Below, piece after piece: positions 10,092 through 18,625 of a stretch of DNA of 57,782 nt. The position numbers were made by a program, and so were the translations under genes. The DNA comes from Bacteroidales bacterium (GTDB lineage Bacteria > Bacteroidota > Bacteroidia > Bacteroidales > UBA932). The DNA is taken from contig JAFRXI010000025.1 of the NCBI GenBank assembly GCA_017437755.1, positions 1 through 57,782 of the forward strand. Reading direction: 5' to 3'. The notes under the pieces are model-generated. The model saw nothing but the letters and a program-made list of their open reading frames with translations. It had not been told where the DNA came from and did no database searches. How positions within the stretch are numbered: the stretch's first letter is position 1; every line of letters begins with the position of its first letter.

Positions 10092-11017
10092 ATGGTTTTG
10101 TCTTTGTTTTCATAAAGCGCCAGGGCCTTGCGGTGTTCTTCGGCCACCGCATCGCGGATTTTCCCGGGAGAGACTATCTCTATCCTGTCGCCGTGCTTGC
10201 AGAGCTCCATTACAAGGTTACGGTCGGGTACCACGAAAATCTTGAAATAATATCCGCCCCTTTCCGGGTCGGCATAGAGGATCCTCTGGCTGGGATGGAT
10301 GGGGAGGTCCCGCAGGTAACCCGATTCGGTGGGGCCGGCCCTGAAGACGATCCCTACCGGGCTCACTCCCTTTTCCGGAAGGAAGATGCCGAAGCTGCAG
10401 CTGAAAAGCTCGTCCACGTCGAAATCCCGCGGAAGGCGGAACCTGCCGTCGAGTATCTCCAGCGAGAGTATCCTGTCGAGGCCGTATACCCTCAGGGCCT
10501 TCCGTTCCACGCAATATCCAACCACATACCAGCGGCGTAGGAACTCCTTCAGGGCATAGGGCCTTACAGTGAGGTCCTCGGCGGTGGAGCCGGTGTATTT
10601 CCGGTAGCTGATCTGGGTTTCCCGCCCCTGGAGCATGGCGTCGATAAGGGTGGTCAGCCACTTGTGTCCGGACGGGATATCATCGACCGACACCCTTCCG
10701 GAGAGCCTTTCCTTGGAAAGCGAAAGCAGGTTTCCCACCGTGAATGTGTTCACCATCCAGTTCAGTGACGAGTCGCTGTCCATCACGGACCCTTCAAACG
10801 GGAAGTAATAGCGGTTTGTGCTGCGGTCGCATTTTATTTCCACCCCGAAAATGTCCAGGATGGCCTCCCGGTGGTTGTTGAAGGTCCTTCTGGGATAGGG
10901 GGTGAAGAAGGTTTTCTCCCACTTGTCCTGCAGTTCTTCGAGGGAGACGCCCCTTCTTCCCGCAGCGGTTATGGTGCGGATGAGCCAGAGGTATTTCCGG
11001 ATAAGTTCGGGGACCAT
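10088..11017 (-). CDS. WYL-domain transcriptional regulator
   Basis: 309 residues. The N-terminal part (about 1-70) resembles a winged helix-turn-helix (GVSLEELQDKW, RRTFNNHREAI). The middle and C-terminal parts form a WYL ligand-sensing domain, with the signature RWYVVGY near residue 155 and VRPYALKEF just before it, and a WCX-like tail. Family members sense nucleotides or oligonucleotides in some defence and DNA-damage settings, but many are uncharacterised housekeeping regulators in Bacteroidetes. Here it overlaps the S9 peptidase start by 4 nt, so it may control that gene or itself. No operator could be identified. Confidence 0.85.
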   Translation of the reverse strand: MVPELIRKYLWLIRTITAAGRRGVSLEELQDKWEKTFFTPYPRRTFNNHREAILDIFGVEIKCDRSTNRYYFPFEGSVMDSDSSLNWMVNTFTVGNLLSLSKERLSGRVSVDDIPSGHKWLTTLIDAMLQGRETQISYRKYTGSTAEDLTVRPYALKEFLRRWYVVGYCVERKALRVYGLDRILSLEILDGRFRLPRDFDVDELFSCSFGIFLPEKGVSPVGIVFRAGPTESGYLRDLPIHPSQRILYADPERGGYYFKIFVVPDRNLVMELCKHGDRIEIVSPGKIRDAVAEEHRKALALYENKDKTI

Positions 11018-11078
11018 GCGATAATGACCTTGACATGCAAAATTACAAATTTTCCATTGTAATACTGAATAATATGGC

Positions 11079-11086
11079 TAATTTTG
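11079..11086 (+). promoter_or_regulatory. Promoter -7 box of the Ala-rich lipoprotein gene
   Basis: TAATTTTG matches TAnnTTTG. An ATTG about 20 nt upstream could be the -33 element. The implied leader before the ATG at 11146 is about 50 nt. Confidence 0.55.
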
Positions 11087-11145
11087 CTTGCTTCGCGCCA
11101 AAGTACGCGTGGATTGAAAAAGTTCAACTAAAATTGATAAGCACA

Positions 11146-11763
11146 ATGAAAAAGATCATCGCAGCGGCAGCTATCTGCCTTATTGCACTTTCATGCGGCC
11201 CCAAGGCCGTAAAGGTTTCCGATCCCGAGTCGGATATCAAGAATCTCGTAGAGTCCGTAAAGGGCAATGACGAGGCCAAGACCACCGAGGTGGTAAAATC
11301 CTATGTTGAGGCCTATGCACAGGCTCTTGCAAACAAGGTCATCACCAAGGAGCAGTTCGAAGCTTTCTGCGCCGGTATCGTCGAGAAGGCTTCCGTTCCC
11401 GAGGCAACCGTAAAGTCCATCGTGGAGGCAGCAATCGAGGCGGCACAGAGTATTGCCACCAATGCCGAGAACGCAGCCGTGGAGGCAAAGGATGCCGCTG
11501 AGGCAGCCGCCCAGAATGCCGTGGATCAGGCAAACGCAGCCGTCGAGGGTGCCGTACAGGGTGCCGTGGACCAGGCGAATGCTGCCAAGGAAGCTGTCGA
11601 GACTGCAGCCAAGGAAACCGCCCAGAAGGCCGTTGACCAGACCAATGCCGTCAAGGATGCCGCCGTCAATGCCGCCGTTGACAAGATCAACGAGGGTGCC
11701 GCAGCCGCCAACAAGGGCATCAACGACGCTGCCGCCAAGGCCAACAAAGCTCTCGGCAAGTAG
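11146..11763 (+). CDS. Alanine-rich, helical-repeat lipoprotein
   Basis: 205 residues. The start is taken at the Met that gives the lipoprotein signal MKKIIAAAAICLIALSC (Cys17); upstream Mets in the same frame give no signal sequence. After a short globular stretch (~20-100) the protein becomes a long amphipathic Ala/Lys/Val/Asp helix with imperfect repeats such as VDQANAA, KEAVETAA and VDQTNAV. This is reminiscent of LEA-like or apolipoprotein-like helices. No enzyme motif is seen. It could be a periplasmic spacer, a membrane-surface stabiliser or a stress protein. It is convergent with recG, 17 nt apart, and the repeated GCNGCC-type codons make the DNA itself repetitive. Confidence 0.8.
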   Translation: MKKIIAAAAICLIALSCGPKAVKVSDPESDIKNLVESVKGNDEAKTTEVVKSYVEAYAQALANKVITKEQFEAFCAGIVEKASVPEATVKSIVEAAIEAAQSIATNAENAAVEAKDAAEAAAQNAVDQANAAVEGAVQGAVDQANAAKEAVETAAKETAQKAVDQTNAVKDAAVNAAVDKINEGAAAANKGINDAAAKANKALGK

Positions 11764-11780
11764 TCTTATGAATTTTGTAT

Positions 11781-13901
11781 CTAGGAAATCTTGCTGTAAT
11801 CCTTTACGGCGTATTTGTCCTTGCGGATCTCTCTCAGCAGAGGTCCGTTTTTTTCGGTCTCCAGGGTGGGGTCGTCGTCCAGGACATGCGTGGCGTAGTT
11901 CCTGGCGTCGGTGAGGATAATGCCGTCGCGTGAGAGTGAGGCTATGTTGAGGGCGATGGGGAGTCCGCTCTGCTGGGTCCCCTCCAGGTCACCCGGTCCC
12001 CTCATCTTCATGTCCTCCTCGGCCAGGACGAATCCGTCTTCCGTCCGGCACATCAGTTCCAGGCGCTTCCGGGACTCGGTGGAAACCTTCTTCCCGGTCA
12101 TCAGGATGCAGAACGACTTCTCGCTGCCCCTGCCCACCCGGCCCCTCAGCTGGTGGAGCTGGCTCAGCCCGAACCGCTCTGCGCTCTCGATCACCATCAC
12201 CGAGGCGTTGGGAACGTCCACCCCCACCTCTATGACGGTGGTGGAAACCAGGATGTGGGCCCTTCCTGCGGCGAACGCATCCATGTTGAAGGCCTTTTCC
12301 TGCACGCTCTGCCGGCCATGAACTATAGCGACCTTGTAATCCGGAAGCGGGAACTTGGTGGCGATGTCCTCGAATCCCTTCTCAAGATTCTGGTAATCGA
12401 CCTTCTCGCTCTCGAAAATTAGGGGATAGACCACGAAGACCTGCCTTCCGGCCGCGATCTGGGCCTTCATGAAGGAATAGACCGCATCCCTTTTGCCCTC
12501 GCCGAACATCATGGTCTGTACGGGTTTGCGCCCGGGCGGCATCTCGTCGATGACGGATACGTCCAGGTCGCCGTACAGTGTCATGGCAAGGGTGCGGGGA
12601 ATTGGGGTGGCGGTCATTACCAGCACATGCGGAGGAGCCCCGGCCCCGGTCTTGGTCCACAGCCTGGAACGCTGGTCAACCCCAAAGCGGTGCTGCTCGT
12701 CGATTATTGCAAGTCCAAGCGAGCGGAACTGCACCGTGTCCTCTATCAGCGCGTGGGTGCCCACTATAATCCCGATGCTGCCGTCCATGAGTCCGGCGTG
12801 GATGTCCCTCCTGGCTCCGGCGGGGGTGGACCCGGTGAGAAGAACCACTTTGACCCCGGTTGGGAGGAGGTATCTTGAGATATTTGCAAAGTGCTGCTGT
12901 GCAAGTACTTCCGTCGGTGCCATAATGCAGGCCTGGTGGCCGTTTCCCACGGCGATCAGGGCTGAGAGGACGGCTACCATGGTTTTGCCGGAACCCACGT
13001 CGCCCTGGAGCAGGCGGTTCATCTGGCGGCCGCTCCGCATGTCGTCCCGAATCTCGCGGATGACCCGTTTCTGTGCTCCGGTAAGAGTATATGGGAGAGC
13101 GTCGTAGCACTTGTTGAACGGCTCTCCCACCAGGGGCATCCTGATCCCGTTCTCGCCCCGGCTCCTGATGTATTTCTGCTTGAGGAGGGAAAGCTGCAGG
13201 AAGAAGAGCTCCTCGAACTTGAGCCGGTAAGTGGCCTTGGCCAGGGCGTTCGAGTCCTGGGGAAAATGTATCTGTCGGAGTGCGTAGGAAAGGGGTACCA
13301 GTCCCTTTTCCTTCATAACGTATTCCGGAAGCGTCTCCTCCACGGTGGGCAGCACTGTTGACAGGGCTTCTGCCATCAGCTTCAGCATCACCTTTCCGGT
13401 AATGCCGGCGTTCTTCAGTTTCTCGGTGCTGGGGTAGACTCCGGTGAGGGTTCCGGAAACCCCTCCCGAGGAGTCCCTGCCCACGATTCCGGAGGACGGC
13501 TTGTCCACCTCGGGGTGGACCATGTTCATCTTTCCGTTGAATACCGCCGGCTTTCCGAAGAACAGGAAAACTTCGCCCGGAACCAGTTTGGCCTGCATCC
13601 ATTTGATGCCCTTGAAGAACACCAACTCTATCTCTCCGCTGTTGTCGGCGACTATGGCGGAGAGCCTTTTGGGTGTGGGCATGGTGACCTCCTTCACACG
13701 GGCGATGAACTGGACGAATGCGGCGCCCGGGGTGATGTCGGCGATGCGGGCCAGGGTGCTGCGGTCGATGTACCGGAAAGGATAGAGCCTCACAAGGTCT
13801 CCTACGGTGGAGACCTCCAGCTCCGATTTGAGCAGCGCCGCCCGCCTGGGCCCCACCCCCGGAAGGTACTGTATGTCCATTTCCGCCGGTTTCCTTTCCA
13901 T
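11781..13901 (-). CDS. recG: ATP-dependent DNA helicase RecG
   Basis: About 706 residues from the Met at 13901; the family N-terminus MDIQYLPGVGPRRAALL starts 7 codons later, so 13880 is the alternative start. RecG reverses stalled forks and processes recombination intermediates. Visible are the N-terminal OB/wedge domain, Walker A GDVGSGKT, the DEQHRFG box, TATPIPRTLAM and motif VI QLRGRVGRG, with the TRG tail after it. The length is normal. The open frame extends upstream to 14408 but that part is antisense to the peptidase gene and is not coding. It is divergent from the S26-like peptidase gene with about 40 bp between starts. Confidence 0.95.
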   Translation of the reverse strand: MERKPAEMDIQYLPGVGPRRAALLKSELEVSTVGDLVRLYPFRYIDRSTLARIADITPGAAFVQFIARVKEVTMPTPKRLSAIVADNSGEIELVFFKGIKWMQAKLVPGEVFLFFGKPAVFNGKMNMVHPEVDKPSSGIVGRDSSGGVSGTLTGVYPSTEKLKNAGITGKVMLKLMAEALSTVLPTVEETLPEYVMKEKGLVPLSYALRQIHFPQDSNALAKATYRLKFEELFFLQLSLLKQKYIRSRGENGIRMPLVGEPFNKCYDALPYTLTGAQKRVIREIRDDMRSGRQMNRLLQGDVGSGKTMVAVLSALIAVGNGHQACIMAPTEVLAQQHFANISRYLLPTGVKVVLLTGSTPAGARRDIHAGLMDGSIGIIVGTHALIEDTVQFRSLGLAIIDEQHRFGVDQRSRLWTKTGAGAPPHVLVMTATPIPRTLAMTLYGDLDVSVIDEMPPGRKPVQTMMFGEGKRDAVYSFMKAQIAAGRQVFVVYPLIFESEKVDYQNLEKGFEDIATKFPLPDYKVAIVHGRQSVQEKAFNMDAFAAGRAHILVSTTVIEVGVDVPNASVMVIESAERFGLSQLHQLRGRVGRGSEKSFCILMTGKKVSTESRKRLELMCRTEDGFVLAEEDMKMRGPGDLEGTQQSGLPIALNIASLSRDGIILTDARNYATHVLDDDPTLETEKNGPLLREIRKDKYAVKDYSKIS

Positions 13902-13928
13902 GGTTGCAATATAAGAATATTTTTTGGT

Positions 13929-13936
13929 TATCTTTG
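13929..13936 (+). promoter_or_regulatory. Promoter -7 box of the S26-PqqD-NTase-ABC operon
   Basis: TATCTTTG matches TAnnTTTG with a T-run about 8 nt before it. Transcription would start about where the first ATG codons lie (13938-13953), so the leader is very short or absent. Confidence 0.6.
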
Positions 13937-13943
13937 CATGTTT

Positions 13944-14417
13944 ATGGACAAGATGGTGATAGAGAACGGGGAATTCTTTGCCAGGGTGACGGAACTGCTC
14001 GCCCAGGGAAAGACCGTGACCATACCGGTAAAGGGCTTCAGCATGCTGCCTTTCATCAGGGGCGAGAAAGACCTCGTGGTCCTGGATAAACCGGGCCCCC
14101 TGTCGGTTGGCGACATAGTCCTTTTCCGCATCGGGGATCGCTACATTATGCACCGGATAATCCGGATGGACGGGAACCGCCTGGAAATCAGGGGCGACGG
14201 CGTCTATGCCAGCACCGAGAAGGTTACCGTCGACAGCGTATGCGGCAAGGCGGTCAAGATCCTGAGGGCCGGGAAGCGGGAAGTGGATCCGTATTCCCCA
14301 TGCCAGAAGAGGCTCCTGGGGCTCTGGGACTTCCTGATGCCCCTCAGGCGGTACCTGCTCTGGTTCTACCGCCATCTTCCATGGAACAGGAAATGGGTAA
14401 AAGCACATAACATTTGA
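13944..14417 (+). CDS. S24/S26-like (signal-peptidase-type) serine peptidase
   Basis: About 157 residues. The catalytic-serine motif GFSMLPFI (Ser33, Met34, Pro36) is followed by LSVGDIVLFR and YIMHRII (His70-Arg71), the box A-to-D order of signal peptidase I / LexA-type peptidases; the HR pair resembles the SipW/ER type. There is no clear N-terminal membrane anchor. A hydrophobic stretch occurs near the C-terminus (LLGLWDFLMPLRRYLLWFY). It heads an operon with PqqD, a nucleotidyltransferase and an ABC exporter, so it may cleave a leader from an exported peptide. Starts at 13938 and 13953 are also possible because the promoter sits so close. Confidence 0.8.
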   Translation: MDKMVIENGEFFARVTELLAQGKTVTIPVKGFSMLPFIRGEKDLVVLDKPGPLSVGDIVLFRIGDRYIMHRIIRMDGNRLEIRGDGVYASTEKVTVDSVCGKAVKILRAGKREVDPYSPCQKRLLGLWDFLMPLRRYLLWFYRHLPWNRKWVKAHNI

Positions 14418-14422
14418 ATATC

Positions 14423-14689
14423 ATGAGAATAAAGAAAGGATTCATACTCAGGAAGATATGCGGCCAGAGCGTGATTTCCGGCGAAGGCACCGCCAATGTC
14501 AATTTCTCCAAGCTGGTGAGCCTGAACGAGACTGCCGCGTACCTGTTCGAGCAGGTGGAAGGCAAGGATTTCACTCCCGAGATGATGGCCGACGCCCTTC
14601 TGGAGCAGTACGAGGTTGACAGGGAAACCGCCCTCGCCGATTCCGAGAAGCTCTGCCGCGAGTGGGTCGAGATAGGAATCGCCGAATAG
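14423..14689 (+). CDS. PqqD-family peptide-binding protein
   Basis: 88 residues. The pattern (ILRKICGQSVISGEG near the start, VSLNETAAYLFEQVEG in the middle, then a helix ending CREWVEIGIAE) is that of PqqD/RRE proteins. These hold the leader peptide of ribosomally made, modified peptides and hand it to tailoring enzymes. It starts 5 nt after the peptidase stop and ends 7 nt before the nucleotidyltransferase. No precursor peptide gene is recognisable in the operon, so its client is unknown. Confidence 0.85.
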   Translation: MRIKKGFILRKICGQSVISGEGTANVNFSKLVSLNETAAYLFEQVEGKDFTPEMMADALLEQYEVDRETALADSEKLCREWVEIGIAE

Positions 14690-14696
14690 TTTAAGT

Positions 14697-15812
14697 ATGG
14701 ACATCACCGTCAGGGCTTTCCTGGACCTTCTGAAGGCCGGCATCCGGAGGATCCCTCCGGAGGAATCCCTGTTTGATTCCGGCGTTGACTGGGACGGCAT
14801 CTACCGGATGGCGTCCTCGCAGGCCGTGGTCCCGTGGATAGTGGACGGTGTGGAGATGCTTCCCGAGAGGCTGAAACCGGGAATCGAGATAATAGAACCT
14901 TTCCTGGCGGACACCATGACGGCGGAGCTCAACAACGCCCGGATGGACCGGTTCGCTGCCGGAGCCTTCTCCAGGCTGGAAAAATCCGGGATAAAGGCGG
15001 TGATGGTAAAGGGGCAGGGGCTCGCCTCGCTGTATCCCGATCCGTCGCACCGCCAGAGCGGAGACCTTGACATCCTTCTTCTGCCGGAAGAATATGAAAA
15101 GGCCAAGGACCTGTTCCTTCCCCTCAGCACCGGCTCCGAGCCGGAAAACCGTGAGATATTCCACTTGGGAATGCACTTCGGACCAATGGAAATGGAACTT
15201 CACGGTACCGTGAGCACCCTCATGTCGCCGTCGCTGGACAAGTCCCTCAACCGGATGCTCCGGGAGATGATGGAGAAGGGGGAATTCCCCGTGGTGACGG
15301 TTGGAGGACGCGGTATCCCGGTGCCTTCGGTGAGGTTCAACGTGCTGTATGTCTTCACCCATTTCCTTCATCACTACTGGAGCAGCGGGGTGGGCCTGCG
15401 GCAAATAGCTGACCTCTCCATGTTCTTTTCCGCCCACCGGGAAGTGATTGACTTAAAGCAACTTGAGGCTGACCTGGACGTGCTTGGCATCAAGCGGCTT
15501 TTCAAGGCATTCGGGTGCTTTGCGGTGGAGATGCTGGGCTGTCCTCCCGAGGATGTCCCCCTGTATGACCACAGGTATTCAGGCAGGGCGGGGAAAATTC
15601 TTTCCTACATCCTGGAATCGGGTAATTTCGGGCAGAACATGGATCGTCCGGAAAAACAGGGAAAGAACTATATTTCAAGGAAGTGGCATTCCTTTATCCA
15701 GCTGGTGGTCAAGGACCGGCTCAAGCATTTCACCACCTTCCCGGCCGACTCCCTACGGATATTCGCCGGGGCGTTCAGTTACGGATTAAAACGGCTATCC
15801 AAAGGGGAATGA
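14697..15812 (+). CDS. Nucleotidyltransferase family protein (PF14907 type)
   Basis: 371 residues. The core AVMVKGQGLASLYPDP (102-116) followed by SGDLDILL (121-128; Asp123 and Asp125 the metal ligands) is the signature of the uncharacterised NTP_transf_5 family. Members occur in lasso-peptide and related peptide clusters and in Bacteroidetes beside PqqD and ABC exporters. Probably transfers a nucleotide or phosphate to a peptide or protein. Its TGA overlaps the ATG of the ABC transporter, so the last genes are translationally coupled. Confidence 0.82.
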   Translation: MDITVRAFLDLLKAGIRRIPPEESLFDSGVDWDGIYRMASSQAVVPWIVDGVEMLPERLKPGIEIIEPFLADTMTAELNNARMDRFAAGAFSRLEKSGIKAVMVKGQGLASLYPDPSHRQSGDLDILLLPEEYEKAKDLFLPLSTGSEPENREIFHLGMHFGPMEMELHGTVSTLMSPSLDKSLNRMLREMMEKGEFPVVTVGGRGIPVPSVRFNVLYVFTHFLHHYWSSGVGLRQIADLSMFFSAHREVIDLKQLEADLDVLGIKRLFKAFGCFAVEMLGCPPEDVPLYDHRYSGRAGKILSYILESGNFGQNMDRPEKQGKNYISRKWHSFIQLVVKDRLKHFTTFPADSLRIFAGAFSYGLKRLSKGE

Positions 15813-17446
15813 GGACTCTCAGGAAATATCTGTCCTGGCTCTGGCGCCATTCCGAGGGCGTACGGTGGCGGATAGCCGCCGGGGTGGTGCTCGGTCTGGT
15901 CAACGTGGCCCTGACGCTATGCTTCATCTGGGTGTGCAAGCGCCTGGTGGACATCGCAACCGGCGAGGCCGGGGGCAGCATCATGGCCTATACCGGAATC
16001 GTCCTCGGCATAATAGTCGTCAGGCTGGCAGTCCAGGCCCTCAGCGTGAGGATAGAGAACCTGTCGGTGTCCAAGATGAATTTCATCATCCGCAGCCGGC
16101 TCTACAACATACTGCTCGAGGCCCGATGGTCAGGCCGTGAAAAGCTGCATTCCGGCGATACCCTCAACCGCATCGAGACCGATTCGTCCACTGTCACCGG
16201 CGTGATATGCACTGATTTCCAGCAGTTTGTAACAACCATGGTCCAGCTGGTGGCGGCGGTGGTCTTCCTTTGCCTGATGGATTGGAGGCTGGCCCTGCTG
16301 CTGGTCGTGGTAACCCCGCTGCTGCTGTCGTTCAGCAAGATTTTCTTCAAGAAGATGCGCACCCTCACCCGGAACATCCGCGACACCGAGAGCCGGGTCC
16401 AGAGCCATCTCCAGGAGAGCCTGCAGCACAGGGTGGTGATCAAGTCTATGGAGAACGAACCGGCCATGGCCGAACGCCTTGACGACCTCCAGTCAATCGA
16501 ATACGGCCAGGTCCTGGAGCGCACCCGGTTCAATATTTTCGCCCGTACGGTAGTGAGCGCCGCTTTCCAGCTGGGATACATCGCGGCGTTCCTCTGGGGC
16601 GTTTACGGGATATGGCACGGAAGCATAACCTTCGGCGTCATGACTGCGTTCCTGCAGCTTGTGGGGCAGATCCAGAGGCCGGTGGTCAATCTTACCCGCC
16701 AGATACCTTCTTTCGTATATGCCACCGCCTCTATAGACAGGCTCATGGAACTGGAGGACGCTCCCAAGGAGGAGATGGCCGAGCCCAGGCTGCTCGACGG
16801 CAGCATAGGCGTGAAGGTGGACTCTGTGACCTTCCGCTATCCCGACGGCGAGAGGGACATACTGAAGGATTTCAGCTACGACTTTGCCCCGGGTTCCAGG
16901 ACCGCCATCGTAGGGGAGACCGGAATCGGCAAGAGCACCCTCGTGAGGATGATGCTGGCCCTGCTGCATCCGGTAAAAGGCAGCATAAGCCTCTATAATT
17001 CAGATGATTCCGTGGAAGTATCGCCTTCCACGAGATGCAATCTGGTGTATGTCCCGCAAGGGAACACCCTGTTCAGCGGAACAATCCGGGAGAACCTCCG
17101 GATGGGGGATCCGTTGGCCGATGACGCCAGAATGGCGGAGGTCCTGGAAACCGCCGCGGCCTCCTTTGTGATGGATCTTCCCGACGGGCTCGACACCGTA
17201 TGCGGCGAGGGCGGAGCAGGGCTCAGCGAGGGCCAGGCCCAGAGGATAGCAATCGCAAGGGGACTTCTCCGTGGCGGCAACGTGCTCCTGCTGGACGAGT
17301 TCTCCTCGTCGCTGGATCCCGAGACCGAGGCCCGCCTGATGGAAAACCTCGTATCCTCCTCTCCCGGCAAGACGATGATCTTCATCACCCATCGCGAGAA
17401 AATTGCGGAATACTGCCACGGCGTCTGCCGTTTGGAAAGGGCCTGA
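15809..17446 (+). CDS. ABC transporter, fused permease and ATPase (exporter)
   Basis: 545 residues. Six transmembrane helices lie in the first ~300 residues and the ATPase domain runs from ~335 to the end. Motifs are Walker A GETGIGKST, Q-loop VPQGNTLFSGTI, a slightly deviant signature LSEGQ (usual LSGGQ), Walker B VLLLDEF (usual DEA/DEP) and the His of ITHRE. The half-transporter would dimerise in the inner membrane. No C39 peptidase domain is present, which fits the separate S26-like peptidase in the operon. The start is fixed by the ATGA overlap with the preceding gene. The longer open frame from 15683 is overlap and not coding. Confidence 0.9.
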   Translation: MRTLRKYLSWLWRHSEGVRWRIAAGVVLGLVNVALTLCFIWVCKRLVDIATGEAGGSIMAYTGIVLGIIVVRLAVQALSVRIENLSVSKMNFIIRSRLYNILLEARWSGREKLHSGDTLNRIETDSSTVTGVICTDFQQFVTTMVQLVAAVVFLCLMDWRLALLLVVVTPLLLSFSKIFFKKMRTLTRNIRDTESRVQSHLQESLQHRVVIKSMENEPAMAERLDDLQSIEYGQVLERTRFNIFARTVVSAAFQLGYIAAFLWGVYGIWHGSITFGVMTAFLQLVGQIQRPVVNLTRQIPSFVYATASIDRLMELEDAPKEEMAEPRLLDGSIGVKVDSVTFRYPDGERDILKDFSYDFAPGSRTAIVGETGIGKSTLVRMMLALLHPVKGSISLYNSDDSVEVSPSTRCNLVYVPQGNTLFSGTIRENLRMGDPLADDARMAEVLETAAASFVMDLPDGLDTVCGEGGAGLSEGQAQRIAIARGLLRGGNVLLLDEFSSSLDPETEARLMENLVSSSPGKTMIFITHREKIAEYCHGVCRLERA

Positions 17447-17450
17447 TCCG

Positions 17451-17580
17451 GCAAAGTACCGGCACTACGTTTCGGAACCATATGCACCCGCGCATGTAGC
17501 GGGAGGGACCCCCTGCCGCAAGGCTGGGAGGGACGAGGCCGTAAGGCCGAGGGTGGAGAAACGTAGTGCCGGTACTTTGC
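17451..17580. repeat. Palindromic structured element B between convergent ABC exporter and pdxA
   Basis: Perfect 23-bp arms at 17451-17473 and 17558-17580 (start GCAAAGTACCGG). The 84-bp core, on the plus strand, has hairpin CCCGC-GCATGTA-GCGGG followed by GAGGGACCC, hairpin GCC-GCAA-GGC and GGGAGGGACGA, hairpin GGCC-GTAA-GGCC, then GAGGGTGGA. An inner ACC...GGT pair closes the junction. It is nearly the same core as the reverse strand of the element at 39668, yet the outer stems share no sequence. It lies 4 nt after the ABC gene stop and 9 nt from the pdxA stop. Confidence 0.88.
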
Positions 17581-17589
17581 AGCAACTGC

Positions 17590-18624
17590 CTATTTAAGGC
17601 GTGATGCCTCCAGGGCGTCGTATTCCTGACGGTGGCGGTAAATGTCTATGGCAGTGAAGATTGACTGCATCATGGAGTGAGGGTCGGCGGTGTCGCGGCC
17701 GGCCATGTCGTAGGCGGTTCCGTGGTCGGGGGAAGTCCTGACGATGGGCAGTCCGGCGGTGAAATTCACCCCCTGTTCAAAGGCGATGGCCTTGAAGGGG
17801 CCCAGACCCTGGTCGTGGTACATGGCCAGGGTGGCGTCGAACCTGGAGTAGTTGGAAAGGCCGAAGAATCCGTCGGGGGAGTAGGGACCGAAAGCCATGA
17901 TTCCCTTCTCGGAAGCCTCCTGCACGGCTGGAAGGATGATCTCCTTCTCCTCCACTCCCAGCAGTCCGCCGTCGCCGGAATGGGGGTTCAGTCCCAGAAC
18001 GGCGATCTTGGGGGAGCGGATGCCGAAGTCCCTGCGCAGCGAGCGGTCCATCAGCTGGAGTTTACCCACAATCTTTTCCTTGGTTATGCTGGATGCGACG
18101 TCCTTCAGGGGGATGTGCCCGGTGACCACGCCTACCTTAAGGCGGTCGCTGACCATGAGCATGGCCACGTCGTCAACCCCGAACTGCTTCTCCAGGTACT
18201 CCGTATGACCGGTGTAACCGAAGCCTTCGCTGGCCATCGCCCTCTTGTTGATGGGAGCGGTTACCAGCACGTCGATATAGCCTTTCTTTATGTCGGAAAT
18301 CGCGCATTCAAGCGAGCGCATGGCACATTTGGCCGATTCCGGGGTGGCCTGGCCGGGTTCCACGAAAACGTTGTCGGGCAGGCAGTTGACTATATTGATC
18401 CGCTTGGGATGGACGTCTTTTGCCGATGATATCACGTTGGTGTCCATCTGGTCGATTTCATGGATCTGCCTGCGGTAGAACCCGAAGATCTTGGACGAAC
18501 CGTAGATTACCGGGGTGAATGATTCCAGGATCCTGGCGTCGGAAAGCGACTTGATGATGACTTCGTAGCCGATCCCGTTCCCGTCGCCCTGGGTGATGCC
18601 CACTATGAGTTTCTTGTTCTGCAT
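17590..18624 (-). CDS. pdxA: 4-hydroxythreonine-4-phosphate dehydrogenase
   Basis: 344 residues. NAD-dependent oxidation of 4-phosphohydroxythreonine in the DXP-dependent route to pyridoxal phosphate. Recognised by the N-terminal GITQGDGNGIGYEV, the central TAPINKRAM with VTGHIPLKDVAS, the metal-site Asp/His in MYHDQGLGPFK and TSPDHGTAYDMAG near the end. The length is normal to slightly long. It starts 1 nt after the rnhA stop, forming a two-gene operon, and converges on the ABC exporter with element B in between. Confidence 0.95.
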   Translation of the reverse strand: MQNKKLIVGITQGDGNGIGYEVIIKSLSDARILESFTPVIYGSSKIFGFYRRQIHEIDQMDTNVISSAKDVHPKRINIVNCLPDNVFVEPGQATPESAKCAMRSLECAISDIKKGYIDVLVTAPINKRAMASEGFGYTGHTEYLEKQFGVDDVAMLMVSDRLKVGVVTGHIPLKDVASSITKEKIVGKLQLMDRSLRRDFGIRSPKIAVLGLNPHSGDGGLLGVEEKEIILPAVQEASEKGIMAFGPYSPDGFFGLSNYSRFDATLAMYHDQGLGPFKAIAFEQGVNFTAGLPIVRTSPDHGTAYDMAGRDTADPHSMMQSIFTAIDIYRHRQEYDALEASRLK

Positions 18625-18625
18625 G

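Noticed and set aside
13515-13937. Upstream extension of the S26-like peptidase gene
   Set aside because: That part is antisense to recG and has no similarity to the peptidase family; the promoter box lies downstream of it.
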